In this document: piece by piece, positions 1-9,151 of the stretch
How the letters are laid out: every line of letters starts with the position of its first letter
Position numbering within the stretch: the stretch's first letter is position 1
DNA from: an uncultured Clostridia bacterium
Lineage (GTDB): Bacteria > Bacillota > Clostridia > Peptostreptococcales > Anaerovoracaceae
Length of the DNA: 64,000 nt
NCBI GenBank assembly: GCA_938046095.1
Contig: CALIXS010000026.1
Span: 100,449 to 164,448, forward strand
Direction: 5' to 3'
Translations under genes and position numbers: made by a program
Notes under the pieces: generated by a model
What the model was told of the DNA's origin: nothing
Databases searched by the model: none
What the model saw: only the letters and a program-made list of their open reading frames with translations

Positions 1-755
1 AGGTTCATGATTTCGTAGTTATCGCCAAGGTCTTCCGTAAGATATTTATAGTCCTCGGACTCAAGGAGATTCATGTTTCCCTTGAATCCGGACTCATGCT
101 CCTTGATTGCGAGTGCGCCTGTCATCGTGCCGAAGGGTACGCCATCTTTGTTCATCGACGGATATTCGACGCTTCTTTCGCCGGCGACGAGAGGCGCATT
201 AAATTCCGCAATAGAGAGACAGTTATTCAATTCTTCTTTCGTATAGTTGTATATTCTGGCGACGCCGGCAACAATTCCTGCCGGTCCGAATGTGCCTGTC
301 GAATGAGGATTCGCATAATGCTTCATGATTGCCTGTCCGGAGCGGATACATGTTTCGTACCCCACTATCATCGCAGCATAGAACTCATCGCGTGTTGCGC
401 CTTTTTCCAGCGCTGCCGCGAGAATCGGCGCGATTATTGCCGCGCCCGGATGAGCCCGGATTATGTTGTGTCCGTCATCTATGTCATATGCATTTGAAGA
501 ATGGCCCATTGCTGCGGACGCTCCGATGAAGTTAAATTTTTCATTGCTTCCTACCACCGGAACAGTCCCCTTCCCGAAAACGTCTGCCGCGAGCTTGAGG
601 CCGACCTTGAATTGGTTGCTCTTACTTCCTACGATAAGTGCTCCGAACAGATCAATTGCGCACCCCTTTATGCGTTCCCTTACTATTGGCGGAAAGCTGT
701 CCCATTTTGTATCAAGGATATAATTTTCAAGCTTGAAAGTGGTTTTGTATTTCAT
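1..755 (-). CDS. MmgE/PrpD family protein (2-methylcitrate dehydratase-like), 3' end outside window
   Basis: Read on the minus strand, an open frame begins at an ATG at 755 behind a GGGAGG ribosome site and runs off the window edge (251 codons visible). The N-terminal half has the family hallmarks: an early helical region followed by GHSSNAYDIDDGH, then a Gly/Ala-rich segment with STGTFGPAG. Family members include 2-methylcitrate and cis-aconitate-type decarboxylases or dehydratases acting on small di- and tricarboxylic acids, and many are uncharacterised. It is the last visible gene downstream of oppABCDF-ald, so it may belong to a peptide or amino-acid catabolic operon under the sigma-54 promoter. 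The substrate cannot be told from sequence. Confidence 0.85.
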   Translation of the reverse strand, partial: MKYKTTFKLENYILDTKWDSFPPIVRERIKGCAIDLFGALIVGSKSNQFKVGLKLAADVFGKGTVPVVGSNEKFNFIGASAAMGHSSNAYDIDDGHNIIRAHPGAAIIAPILAAALEKGATRDEFYAAMIVGYETCIRSGQAIMKHYANPHSTGTFGPAGIVAGVARIYNYTKEELNNCLSIAEFNAPLVAGERSVEYPSMNKDGVPFGTMTGALAIKEHESGFKGNMNLLESEDYKYLTEDLGDNYEIMN

Positions 756-792
756 GCATTCCTCCCTTACACCGTGAGTGATAACCTCACGA

Positions 793-812
793 CGGCAAAT
801 ACATATTTGCCG
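793..812 (-). other. Perfect hairpin in the ald-MmgE intergenic gap
   Basis: A 9-bp perfect inverted repeat (CGGCAAATA / TATTTGCCG, 2-nt loop) lies in the 173-bp gap between ald and the MmgE/PrpD gene. No T-run follows on the minus strand, so it is not a standard terminator. It may be an mRNA processing or stability hairpin. The gap also holds an open frame (767-928) in frame with ald after its stop codon. I could not assign it to any family. Confidence 0.35.
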
Positions 813-928
813 AACACAGTATCGATGAGCGCATACAAAGTGCTGCCATTAGTCTCACGGACTTCATCGCTCGAAGCAAATCTTCCGACAAGCGAACTGC
901 CCTTGAATAGAGATATGTAATAGAGATA

Positions 929-2095
929 TTAAAGCTTGATAAAGTTATTCGACCTGGTTGGTGTTTCAGGAGGCGCCGGGTCGAGTTTTCTGTCAGCGAT
1001 TCCGAGGATATCTTCCGGTCGGATCCAAGGTCTTCCTTGAATTGCGGAAGTTTCTTCGTGTGTGAGATATCCGTTATAAGCTGTGAGTGCCCTTCTGATA
1101 AATCCGTCATTTACGCAGGCTTCCTTCAGACCTTCATTCAGAATCCTCAGCATAAGTGGGAGCGTGTCAGCTGCAAGAGATACGGATGTATCGTGAGCAA
1201 CAGCACCGGGAATGTTGGATACACAGTAATGAACTACTCCGCTGTCAACATATCTCGGGTTGTCATGATGTGTTTCGTGGCTGGATTCTATTGCACCGGG
1301 ATCGTCGTTGGAGATGTCAACGAGTACAGAACCCGGTTCCATTGTTCTCAGCATTTCTCTGGTAATCAGGAAGTCTTTGCTCTGCTTGGGCCACTTTACG
1401 CAATTTAAAACCATGTCGGTGCCGGGCAGGAGGGAGGCAATTGCTTCTCTTGTGCAGAACATCGTATTGATTTTCTGGAAGTACATGTCGCTGAGCCTTC
1501 TTAAGATACCTACGTTAATATCCATAACCGTTACGTTTGCTCCGAGTGCGAATAGCACGGAAAGTGCCGCCTGACCGACTGTTCCTCCGCCGAGGATCAA
1601 AACGTTCATTCCCGGCGCACCGGCAAATCCGCCTACAAACTTGCCCTTGCCCCCGTTGATTGTAAGCATTGATTCAAGCCCGAAAAGTGCCCCCTGCTTA
1701 CCTGCGGCTTCGCAGTTAGGTGATCCGTATCTGTGGGAGGCTTCTGCAGTGACAGCTGCACATTTGCTGTCGAGGATGGCCTGAACTTCTTCCGGATGCC
1801 CTGCCGGATGTATGCAGCAGTAGATCATTTTATCCGACCTGAGAAATGTGAATTCGCTCGGATCGAGTTCTTTGACTTTGGCGAGAAAATCACATTTATC
1901 CCACATTTCTTCTTCGGTTTCAATGATTGTTGCACCTGCGGCCATATATGCTTCGTTCGGGAACCCTGCCGCCTTTCCTGCATCTTTCTGAACAAAAGTC
2001 GGATGGCCGGCACTTACAATCGCGGCAATCTCAAGCGGCGTAAGAAGCACCCTGTACTCGCCTTCTTTAATATCCTTTAATAGTCCGAATTTCAT
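929..2095 (-). CDS. ald: Alanine dehydrogenase (AlaDH/PNT family)
   Basis: NAD-dependent oxidative deamination of L-alanine to pyruvate and ammonia, or the reverse, in the cytoplasm. The 388-residue protein keeps the residues known in AlaDH: Arg in EYRV near residue 16, Lys in KVKE near 75, His in CCIHPAG near 96 and the Asp of the DIS-NDDPGAIE segment near 270. The Rossmann glycine motif LGGGTVG sits near 170-176 and SNIPGAV near 295. It starts at an ATG behind AAGGAG, 26 bp after oppF. Position at the end of a peptide-importer operon fits catabolism of imported alanine-containing peptides. The tail after residue ~340 differs from the classical enzyme, so a related amino-acid dehydrogenase is possible but less likely. 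Confidence 0.85.
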   Translation of the reverse strand: MKFGLLKDIKEGEYRVLLTPLEIAAIVSAGHPTFVQKDAGKAAGFPNEAYMAAGATIIETEEEMWDKCDFLAKVKELDPSEFTFLRSDKMIYCCIHPAGHPEEVQAILDSKCAAVTAEASHRYGSPNCEAAGKQGALFGLESMLTINGGKGKFVGGFAGAPGMNVLILGGGTVGQAALSVLFALGANVTVMDINVGILRRLSDMYFQKINTMFCTREAIASLLPGTDMVLNCVKWPKQSKDFLITREMLRTMEPGSVLVDISNDDPGAIESSHETHHDNPRYVDSGVVHYCVSNIPGAVAHDTSVSLAADTLPLMLRILNEGLKEACVNDGFIRRALTAYNGYLTHEETSAIQGRPWIRPEDILGIADRKLDPAPPETPTRSNNFIKL

Positions 2096-2121
2096 GATTT
2101 GAATCTCCTTATAAAATCTTT

Positions 2122-3078
2122 TTACTTGAGTTCACTCAGCCTGTTGCAGGCAACAAAGTGGTTGGGACTCACTTCTAAAAGCTCCGGGGTCTTTTTGCAC
2201 ACTTCGTTTGCATAGTTGCAACGTTTGCAGAATCTGCACTCGTCAGGCGGTTCTATGGGTGATGTAATTTCACCTTTAATGATAATTCTGTCCTTTTTTA
2301 CAGAAAGGTCAGGGATAGGAATTGCCGACAGAAGCGCTTCCGTGTATGGGTGGAGCGGATTGTTGAACAGTTCATCCGATGGAGCTTTTTCAACTATCCG
2401 GCCAAGGTACATAACCGCGATTTCATCGGAAAAGTGGTTTACTACTGAAAGGTCATGGGTGATGAATATGTACGAAAGCTCCATATCCTCCTGGAGCTCC
2501 TTTAGTAAGTTCAAAATCTGCGCTTGGATCGAAACGTCGAGTGCCGATACCGGCTCATCGCACACAACAAACTTTGGATTCATCGCGAGCGCTCTGGCAA
2601 TGCCTATTCTTTGGCGTCTCCCTCCGTCGAGTTCATGAGGATATGTATTGAAAAGTCTCGGTGCGAGTCCCACGGTGTTCATCAATTCCGCAACGCGTTC
2701 GTGTATTTCATCCTTGCCCTTGAGCAGACGATTGGCAATAATCGGCTCGGAAATAATCTGGCTTACCGTTTTTCTCGGGTCGAGTGAGGAATACGGATCC
2801 TGGAAAATCAGCTGCATGTTCTTGTGTTCCTTTTTCAAGGCGCTTTTTGAGAGTTTGTTAATGTCCCTGCCTTCAAAAAGGATTTCTCCGCTCGTCGGTT
2901 CGATAAGTCTGAGTATTGTTCTCCCGGTCGTAGATTTACCACATCCGGATTCACCTACAAGTCCGAGGGTTTTTCCTCTTTCGAGCGTGAACGAAACGTC
3001 ATCGACCGCATGGAGAATTCCTCTTCTGGTTCTAAAGTACTTCTTTAAGTGTTTTACTTCAAGTATACTATCTGCCAT
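2122..3078 (-). CDS. oppF: Oligopeptide/dipeptide ABC transporter ATP-binding protein OppF/DppF
   Basis: One of the two ATPases of a peptide/nickel-class (PepT family) importer, acting at the inner face of the membrane. The 318-residue chain has Walker A GESGCGKST near residue 43, a Q-loop, the signature region ELDGGRRQRIGIA (an LDGGR form instead of LSGGQ), Walker B FVVCDEP and the switch HD. The C-terminal Cys cluster (CRFCKRC...C) is the usual oligopeptide-transporter extension. It starts 2 bp after the oppD stop with a GAGGAG site, so translation is probably coupled. Substrate specificity (peptide or other solute) is set by the binding protein, not by this subunit. Confidence 0.93.
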   Translation of the reverse strand: MADSILEVKHLKKYFRTRRGILHAVDDVSFTLERGKTLGLVGESGCGKSTTGRTILRLIEPTSGEILFEGRDINKLSKSALKKEHKNMQLIFQDPYSSLDPRKTVSQIISEPIIANRLLKGKDEIHERVAELMNTVGLAPRLFNTYPHELDGGRRQRIGIARALAMNPKFVVCDEPVSALDVSIQAQILNLLKELQEDMELSYIFITHDLSVVNHFSDEIAVMYLGRIVEKAPSDELFNNPLHPYTEALLSAIPIPDLSVKKDRIIIKGEITSPIEPPDECRFCKRCNYANEVCKKTPELLEVSPNHFVACNRLSELK

Positions 3079-3080
3079 GT

Positions 3081-4085
3081 CTATCTCTCCTCGCGTTCAA
3101 TTCTAAATCCATCTTCCTTATACCTTGAGCAGATCACATAATGGGAATCGGAAATCCTGATTTCTTTCTGCTCTTTCTTGCATTCTTCGCATGCATACGG
3201 GCAACGCGGCTCAAAGGCGCATCCGTCCGGAAGCTCAGTCGGATCGGGCATTAGCCCCTTGATAGGCGTGAGCTTGGATTTTCTGTCATTGATGTTCGGA
3301 ATTGAGTTGAACAGTCCTTCTGTATATGGATGTTTTGTTCTGTTGAATACATCCTCCAGCGTTCCTTTCTCGATTATTTTGCCTGCATACATTACAGCGA
3401 CCTCATCGCATATGTCCGCTACTATACCTAAATCGTGAGTGATCATGATTAGTGAAGTCTCGTACTGTTCACGCAGTCTTCGCATCAGGTCGAGTACCTG
3501 TGCCTGGATTGTTACGTCCAAAGCAGTTGTGGGTTCGTCAGCGATCAAAAGTGACGGGTGGCAAGCGAGTGCAATTGCGATAACGACTCTCTGTTTCATA
3601 CCGCCTGAGAACTGATGCGGGTATTCCTTTGCACGCTCACCCGGTATTCCGACAAGCTCCAACATTTCGATTGCTCGTTTGCCGGCTTCCTCTTTGGTAA
3701 CCTCTTCATGAAGTGCGATTGACTCTGCAATCTGCTCACCCACGGTGAATACCGGATTCAGAGCTGTCATCGGGTCCTGAAAGATCATCGAAATGTCCTT
3801 ACCTCTGACCTTCTCAAGTTCGCTAATCGGCATGTTAATTATATCTTCGCCGTTTAGTTCAAGTTTTTCGCACTCGACTAACCCCGGCGGATCCGGAACC
3901 AGCCTCAGGATCGACAATGCGGTCGTTGTTTTTCCTGCACCGGTTTCGCCTACGAGTCCGATTGCCTTGCCTTTTTCGAGTTCTAAATTAAGTCCGTTGA
4001 CTGCTCTTACAACGCCGTCATCTATTTCAAATCGAACAACCAGGTCTTTGATATCGAGTATTTTTTTATTCTCGGTATTTTCCAT
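3081..4085 (-). CDS. oppD: Oligopeptide/dipeptide ABC transporter ATP-binding protein OppD/DppD
   Basis: Second ATPase of the importer, 334 residues. Walker A is GETGAGKT (Thr rather than Ser after the Glu). The signature is [12 protein letters not shown], Walker B is [12 protein letters not shown] and the switch is THDLG. The C-terminal region carries the [14 protein letters not shown] cysteine cluster typical of OppD. It starts at an ATG behind AGGAGG, 9 bp after oppC. OppD and OppF form the asymmetric nucleotide-binding pair. The full system in this operon is OppABCDF. Confidence 0.93.
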   Translation of the reverse strand: MENTENKKILDIKDLVVRFEIDDGVVRAVNGLNLELEKGKAIGLVGETGAGKTTTALSILRLVPDPPGLVECEKLELNGEDIINMPISELEKVRGKDISMIFQDPMTALNPVFTVGEQIAESIALHEEVTKEEAGKRAIEMLELVGIPGERAKEYPHQFSGGMKQRVVIAIALACHPSLLIADEPTTALDVTIQAQVLDLMRRLREQYETSLIMITHDLGIVADICDEVAVMYAGKIIEKGTLEDVFNRTKHPYTEGLFNSIPNINDRKSKLTPIKGLMPDPTELPDGCAFEPRCPYACEECKKEQKEIRISDSHYVICSRYKEDGFRIEREER

Positions 4086-4094
4086 GTATGCCTC

Positions 4095-4991
4095 CTATTG
4101 TTTAAGCTTCGGGTCGAGCGCATCTCTGAGCCCGTCGCCCATAAGGTTGAAGGAAAGAACAGTTGTCATAATTGCAAGTCCCGGAAAGATTGTAAGATAC
4201 ATATAGTCGCGCATGTAGTTTCTGCCTTCGGACAGCATCGCACCCCATTCGGGAGAAGGAATAGGAACACCCAGACCGAGGAAACTGAGGTTTGACGCCG
4301 TCAAAATCGCGGATGCAACGCCCATAGTAATCTGAACGATTATCGGTGAAAGCGCATTCGGAAGAACATGTTTGAACATAATTCCGAAGTCGCTCACTCC
4401 GGCGACCTTCGCCGCCTCGATATACTCTTCGTCGCGCACCGGCATTACTGCCGCTCGGGTAGTACGTGTATACATCGGTACATAGACCAATCCGATCGCC
4501 ATCATGAGCACGATGAGTGACTGCCCGAAAGCAGTCATCAGTGCTACACCCATGAGTACGCTGGGAATGCCGGTGAACACCTCGCAGAATCTCAGGATAA
4601 AGTCCTCGATTTTACCTCCTTTGTATCCGGCAATCAATCCAAGAGTCACACCGATTACGGTACTGATAGCAACAGCTATTATTCCGACGGATAGCGAATA
4701 CTTGGCGCCGTACAATACTCTGATGAAAACATCTCGTCCGTAATTATCTGTACCGAACCAATGCTCCGCATTGGGCTGCTGGAATTTTTCCTTTATGTTC
4801 TGCTGAACGATATCCGCTTGATAGTCGTAATAAATCTGGGCAAATAACGCGAGCAGAATAATGAGGATAACAATTATAAGTCCGATCATAGCGCTCGGAT
4901 TTTTTTTATAATTGCGCCATACCTCCTGAAAAAGGCTGCGTTTTTTGTACTGCTTCAATTCGGCAGCAGAAATCTTTTGATATTTTTCCAT
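4095..4991 (-). CDS. oppC: Peptide ABC transporter permease OppC/DppC
   Basis: Inner-membrane permease subunit of 298 residues. A cytoplasmic N-terminus precedes a first membrane helix near residues 35-55, then an extracytoplasmic loop with HWFGTDNYGRDVFIRVLYG, the diagnostic OppC/DppC segment. The ABC-permease coupling helix follows (EYIEAAKVAGVSDFGIMFKHV, positions about 188-208), with four more hydrophobic helices. It starts behind AAGGGAG, 12 bp after oppB. It forms the channel heterodimer with OppB. Confidence 0.93.
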   Translation of the reverse strand: MEKYQKISAAELKQYKKRSLFQEVWRNYKKNPSAMIGLIIVILIILLALFAQIYYDYQADIVQQNIKEKFQQPNAEHWFGTDNYGRDVFIRVLYGAKYSLSVGIIAVAISTVIGVTLGLIAGYKGGKIEDFILRFCEVFTGIPSVLMGVALMTAFGQSLIVLMMAIGLVYVPMYTRTTRAAVMPVRDEEYIEAAKVAGVSDFGIMFKHVLPNALSPIIVQITMGVASAILTASNLSFLGLGVPIPSPEWGAMLSEGRNYMRDYMYLTIFPGLAIMTTVLSFNLMGDGLRDALDPKLKQ

Positions 4992-5003
4992 TGTTTTGCT
5001 CCC

Positions 5004-5933
5004 TTATTTTGAATAACGAGCTTTTACGCGCGGGTCGACATACGCATACGCTATGTCGACAATCAAAAGTGTCATATTGAGCATGAGTGTAAACATAAGA
5101 ATGCAGCCCGTGGCAAGAGTCATATCACGCATGTTGATAGCAGAGACAGTGAGTCTTCCTATGCCATTCCACGCGAACACTGTCTCTATTGCGACCGCAC
5201 CGCCGAACGCGTTTCCCAGGGTCGAACCGAGAACGGTAATAATCGGAATCAACGCATTCTTTAATGCATGCTTACGTATTACCTTATTCTCGCTTACGCC
5301 CTTTGCACGTGCGGTTCTGAGGTAATCCTGACGTATAACGTCAAGCATTGATGATCTGGTAATACGGGTAAGATTACCCGCCTGCTCAGTTCCTAATGTC
5401 AGGGCAGGTAATATCAGAAAAATCAATCCGTCCGAACCGCCGGAAGGGAATAGTTTGATTCGCTGTGCAAACGCGAAAATCAAAAGTAGTCCGAGCCAGA
5501 AGCTTGGCATCGATACGCTCAGCATCGATGTCACTACGCTTGCTCCGTCAATCCACGTTCGATGGTGCGTCGCCGCGGCGATACCCAAAGGCAGTGAAAT
5601 CAAGACGGCTACCAGTATCGCCGCAAACGCCAGTTCAAGTGTTTTTGGAAGTCTTTCGATAAATACTTCAATAACCGGTCTTTTCAGCGAGAGTGATGTG
5701 CCCATATCGCCATGGCACAGCTTCCACAGATATCTTCCATACCGAACGAATACGTTTCCGTTCAATCCCATATCTATACGAAGCTGTTCGATCTGCTCCG
5801 GAGTGGCATCGGCAGGCGCAACCTGTGAAACGATGTCGCCCGGAGCTAAATCCATCAAAAAATATACGACGAACGTAACGCAAATCAGAACCGGAATCAT
5901 GAGCATAAGTCTTCTAATGATGTAATGAGTCAT
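5004..5933 (-). CDS. oppB: Peptide ABC transporter permease OppB/DppB
   Basis: Inner-membrane permease of 309 residues. It opens with the typical helix YIIRRLMLMIPVLICVTF, then an extracytoplasmic loop with DLAPGD and NGNVFVRYG. The conserved coupling motif is QDYLRTARAKGVSENKVIRKHALKNALIP (residues about 200-228), followed by PRVKARY at the end. Start at an ATG behind GGAGGG. It pairs with OppC. There are about 80 bp between oppA and oppB with no clear terminator, so one transcript is likely. Confidence 0.93.
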   Translation of the reverse strand: MTHYIIRRLMLMIPVLICVTFVVYFLMDLAPGDIVSQVAPADATPEQIEQLRIDMGLNGNVFVRYGRYLWKLCHGDMGTSLSLKRPVIEVFIERLPKTLELAFAAILVAVLISLPLGIAAATHHRTWIDGASVVTSMLSVSMPSFWLGLLLIFAFAQRIKLFPSGGSDGLIFLILPALTLGTEQAGNLTRITRSSMLDVIRQDYLRTARAKGVSENKVIRKHALKNALIPIITVLGSTLGNAFGGAVAIETVFAWNGIGRLTVSAINMRDMTLATGCILMFTLMLNMTLLIVDIAYAYVDPRVKARYSK

Positions 5934-6015
5934 ATTCCCTCCAATTTGATAAACCCGGAAGTCGCAAAATGGTTTTGCGGTTTCAGAATAGTGGAGAAAT
6001 GAGAATTAAGTCTAA

Positions 6016-7605
6016 CTAACCTTCGACTTTGAGCTCTGCCTCTTTAAATTGATGAACAAGTCCCGGATGGAGCTTGCAGCCTGTTACACCTGCTCTTGTT
6101 CCGAGTGTCAGCGTAGCCTGAGCGATAGGTACCATTGCAACTGTTTCTTCTACGAGCTTTTTGTCAATCTTTGTGTAGATTTCCTGTCTTTTTGCAGAAT
6201 CAACTTCGCCTGCACCCTCGTCAATCCATGCGTCGAGTTCTGCATCGTTGATGTGGCAGTAGTTTCGACCGCCTGTTGAATAAATAGGATTTCTGTACAT
6301 ATAGTCAGCGTTCTTGCCGGGTGTCCAGGATGTGATTGTCATCTCAACGCCGCTCGTACGACCGTCAGATGTATTAAGTTCTGTTAATGCGGAGTTCTGC
6401 ATAGTTTCAATGTTTACCGTTATGCCGTACTTTGAAAGCTGCGACTGAAGGTTTGTTGCCATTTTCTGTCGGTGGCTTGCATCTGATGTCACAAGTTTGA
6501 TTTGTAGTCCGTTAACACCAAGTTCGTCAAACAGTGTTTTTGCCTTATCAGGATCGTAAGGTATGCCGTTAATTTCACTATAGTATTCGACATCTCTGCA
6601 ATGCCAGTTGGTGGAAGCCTGGGCATATCCGTCCCAAGCTGCAGCGATCATTTCTTCCTTGTCAATAGCATATGCAACCGCAAGACGAAACTTAGGGTCA
6701 GATACGATGGAATCTTCGTTCATAAGGTTGAAGCCCACGAAGTGCTGTCCGCGGCCGACTTCTGTAACAAGTTCAAGATCTTCCTCATCGGCAAGTCTCG
6801 AGTAGTCGGTGGCAGCAGGTGACATAATGACATCAACTTCACCATTTTCTAATGCTATCATTCTTGCTGACGCTTCCGGTATCATTCTGAATGTGAGCTT
6901 TTCTGTATGTGGCACAGGATAAAGAGTACAATCGTCAAAGCGAACGAGTGTCACATGGTCACCCGGGACGATTTCCTCATATTTCCATGGACCGGTTCCG
7001 ATTTTTACTGCTTCATCTTCAGGCATTGACTCGAATGCTTCCTTGGAAAGGATCGCAAGGGAGTTGGCGGCGAACGTATAGTTGAAATCTACATCGTCCT
7101 TTTCGAGTTCAACTTCGAATGTAAGATTATCGACTTTCGTGAAGGTTTTGATCTTTTCCGCATAAGCCTGTGTTGCCGTGTGCTTGGGAGCTCTTTCCAT
7201 AAGCGTGAATTCTACGTCGTCAGTGTCGAGAATTGTGCCGTCATGGAATTTAATTCCGTCTTTGAGGGTAAAGGACCAGTGTGTAGGATCTTTCATTTCC
7301 CAGTGATCAACGAGCTCACCTTCGTTTTTCATTGTTGCGAGATTTGTGTCCGTAAGCAGATCCGATGTGCAGTCTTGCACAATCTGGTTTGTTTCAGCAG
7401 TTGTTTCCATAGGATCAGGCTCTGTAAACTCATCGGCCATGGCTATGATAATCTCACGTTTATACCCGTCAGCGGTAACATCCTTCGTGCCGCTGCCAGG
7501 AACTGACGCAGTGTCGCCGGATGTCGGACTGTTTGAGTTGCCGCCACATGCCACAAGGCTGAATGCCATTGCAAGAGTCAGCAAAGCTACTACTGTTTTC
7601 TTCAT
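6016..7605 (-). CDS. oppA: Peptide ABC transporter substrate-binding lipoprotein (OppA/DppA-like, SBP family 5)
   Basis: Extracellular lipid-anchored receptor that captures the solute for OppBCDF. I chose the ATG at 7605 (MKKTVVALL) over an in-frame ATG at 7620 because the GGAGGAAG ribosome site lies between them. The signal peptide ends in a lipobox (SLVAC), so the mature protein begins at that Cys, followed by a Ser/Gly/Thr-rich linker. The body shows family-5 features: DPTHWSFTLKDGIKFHDG near residue 105, FAVAYAIDKEEM near 300 and the YDPDKAKTLFDE region. The sigma-54 promoter lies 52-67 bp upstream of the start. The ligand (peptide, nickel complex or other) is not predictable here. Confidence 0.9.
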   Translation of the reverse strand: MKKTVVALLTLAMAFSLVACGGNSNSPTSGDTASVPGSGTKDVTADGYKREIIIAMADEFTEPDPMETTAETNQIVQDCTSDLLTDTNLATMKNEGELVDHWEMKDPTHWSFTLKDGIKFHDGTILDTDDVEFTLMERAPKHTATQAYAEKIKTFTKVDNLTFEVELEKDDVDFNYTFAANSLAILSKEAFESMPEDEAVKIGTGPWKYEEIVPGDHVTLVRFDDCTLYPVPHTEKLTFRMIPEASARMIALENGEVDVIMSPAATDYSRLADEEDLELVTEVGRGQHFVGFNLMNEDSIVSDPKFRLAVAYAIDKEEMIAAAWDGYAQASTNWHCRDVEYYSEINGIPYDPDKAKTLFDELGVNGLQIKLVTSDASHRQKMATNLQSQLSKYGITVNIETMQNSALTELNTSDGRTSGVEMTITSWTPGKNADYMYRNPIYSTGGRNYCHINDAELDAWIDEGAGEVDSAKRQEIYTKIDKKLVEETVAMVPIAQATLTLGTRAGVTGCKLHPGLVHQFKEAELKVEG

Positions 7606-7656
7606 ATCGACTTCCTCCATTTCCTCTTAAAAGAAAACATCAACACATATATATTG

Positions 7657-7672
7657 AGCACGAATCGTGCCA
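7657..7672 (-). promoter_or_regulatory. Sigma-54 (-24/-12) promoter for the opp operon
   Basis: The minus strand reads TGGCACGATTCGTGCT. Against the established consensus TGGCACGNNNNTTGCW it differs at one base (G for the first T of TTGC), and the GG/GC dinucleotides keep the required spacing. It is the only promoter-like element between the upstream terminator and oppA. An NtrC-type activator and its kinase are encoded immediately upstream, which makes them the obvious regulators. Pattern seen directly; use by sigma-54 inferred. Confidence 0.8.
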
Positions 7673-7716
7673 AACAAATTTAGCTGAATTTACGTAAAAT
7701 TCCAGCTTTACAATTA

Positions 7717-7765
7717 AAAAAACAGGCAACTATTGCCGACGTTATGCAATAATTGCCTGTTTTTT
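7717..7765 (-). terminator. Rho-independent terminator after the sigma-54 activator gene
   Basis: A 19-bp stem with one mismatch (AAAAAACAGGCAAyTATTG and its complement) and an 11-nt loop ends in a T-run on both strands. It lies just after the activator stop codon and separates it from the sigma-54 promoter. The top of the stem contains the dyad TTGC-N9-GCAA about 65 bp upstream of the promoter, so the site could also be bound by the activator. Confidence 0.8.
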
Positions 7766-7771
7766 GAATTA

Positions 7772-9151
7772 TTATTTTAAGTTGATGCCATGTTCTTTAA
7801 TTTTATTGTAAAGGCTTCTGATACTTATTCCCAGGGATTCTGCCGTCCTGCTTCGATTGTAGTTGTACTTGCGCAGAGTGGCTTCAATTGCTCGCTTCTC
7901 AGTATCACAAATCGTATTAGCTGACAGATATTCTGTAATAATTGTATCCGTTTTTTTGCTCTTTGCAATCTGCGTTTTTAGGCTTAAGTAGTCAGGAAAA
8001 TTCTCAACGCTGATATTTCCATACTTGTTAACAATGCAGGCGTATTCCATAATATTCGCAAGTTGCCGTACATTTCCCGGATAGTCGTAATTCTTGAGAA
8101 CTTCCATAGCAGATGAATCGATGGATGTAACGCGCTTGTTCATCTCGCGCGAATACTTTTCCCGAAAGAAATTGCAGAGAAGCGGTATATCCTCACGACG
8201 TTCTCTCAAAGTCGGAACTACGATTGAAACGACATTCAGTCTGTAATATAAGTCTTCCCTGAATTTCTTTTCCGCAATAAGTTTTGTAAGATTCCTGTTC
8301 GTTGCCGCAATAACTCTGGCATCGGAAGTGAGAGCTTCAGTAGCTCCAATGGGTGTAAATTCTTTATCCTGAATCGCACGCAACAACTTGCCCTGAAGAT
8401 TCAGCGGCATATCTCCTATTTCGTCGAGAAAGAGCGTTCCTTTGTCGGCAATTTCAAATTTTCCCTTTACATCCTGCGTTGAACCTGTATAAGACCCCTT
8501 TTTACTTCCGAAGAATTCCGCTTCAAGGAGATTCTCGGGTATGGCTGCACAGTTCACGACAACAAAGTGTTGCTTTGCGCGCTTTCCGGATGAGTGAATC
8601 TGCTTTGCGACAAGTTCCTTTCCCGTTCCGCTTTCACCGGCAATCAGAACATTTGCATCGACATTTTTTATCATATCTATAAGTTGGAATACTTTTTTCA
8701 TCTCGGGACTGTTGCCGATAATCAGATCACGCGTATTATCCGAACCCAACTGTTCGGAGAGGTAACGCACCTCGTCTTCTAAAGCTTTATACTCCAAGGC
8801 CTTGGATAATACTACATACAGTTCATCGAGGTTTAGCGGTTTACTGAGGTACGTATACGCTCCGCTCTTCATCGCCTGAACGGTTGTTTCAATTGAGGCA
8901 AAAGCTGTCATAATGATTACAACAATTGAGGGATCTGTTTTTTTGATCGTCTTCATCGCTGTAATCCCATCGGTGCCGTTCCCTAACTTTAAATCAATCA
9001 GTATCAGGTCGCACACATTACCTGATTTGATTTTTTCAATTGCAGACTCTGCCTCATTAAACGTCTCTATTCTGTAATTTTTCTGAAGAGCAAATTTGAG
9101 TGATGAGCAGATACCTTGCTCATCATCTATTATCCATATATTACGTTTCAC
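7772..9151 (-). CDS. Sigma-54-dependent response regulator (NtrC family)
   Basis: The 459-residue protein has three domains: a receiver (residues 1-120, phosphoacceptor Asp in LILIDLKLG, Lys in YLSKPL), an AAA+ sigma-54 interaction domain (about 145-375, Walker A GESGTGKE, Walker B GTLFLDEIGDMP, arginine finger in REDLYYRLNV) and a Fis-type helix-turn-helix at the end (NYNRSRTAESLGISIRSLYNKI, positions about 431-452). The sigma-54 contacting loop, normally GAFTGA, reads GSYTGS. The gene starts at a GTG behind GGAGG and overlaps the kinase gene by 11 bp. With the kinase it should activate transcription from the opp promoter downstream. Confidence 0.92.
   Translation of the reverse strand: MKRNIWIIDDEQGICSSLKFALQKNYRIETFNEAESAIEKIKSGNVCDLILIDLKLGNGTDGITAMKTIKKTDPSIVVIIMTAFASIETTVQAMKSGAYTYLSKPLNLDELYVVLSKALEYKALEDEVRYLSEQLGSDNTRDLIIGNSPEMKKVFQLIDMIKNVDANVLIAGESGTGKELVAKQIHSSGKRAKQHFVVVNCAAIPENLLEAEFFGSKKGSYTGSTQDVKGKFEIADKGTLFLDEIGDMPLNLQGKLLRAIQDKEFTPIGATEALTSDARVIAATNRNLTKLIAEKKFREDLYYRLNVVSIVVPTLRERREDIPLLCNFFREKYSREMNKRVTSIDSSAMEVLKNYDYPGNVRQLANIMEYACIVNKYGNISVENFPDYLSLKTQIAKSKKTDTIITEYLSANTICDTEKRAIEATLRKYNYNRSRTAESLGISIRSLYNKIKEHGINLK

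Noticed and set aside
767..928. A 53-codon frame in frame with ald after its TAA stop (possible readthrough extension)
   Set aside because: No start codon, no family similarity and no reading-context signal; the alanine dehydrogenase is already full length.
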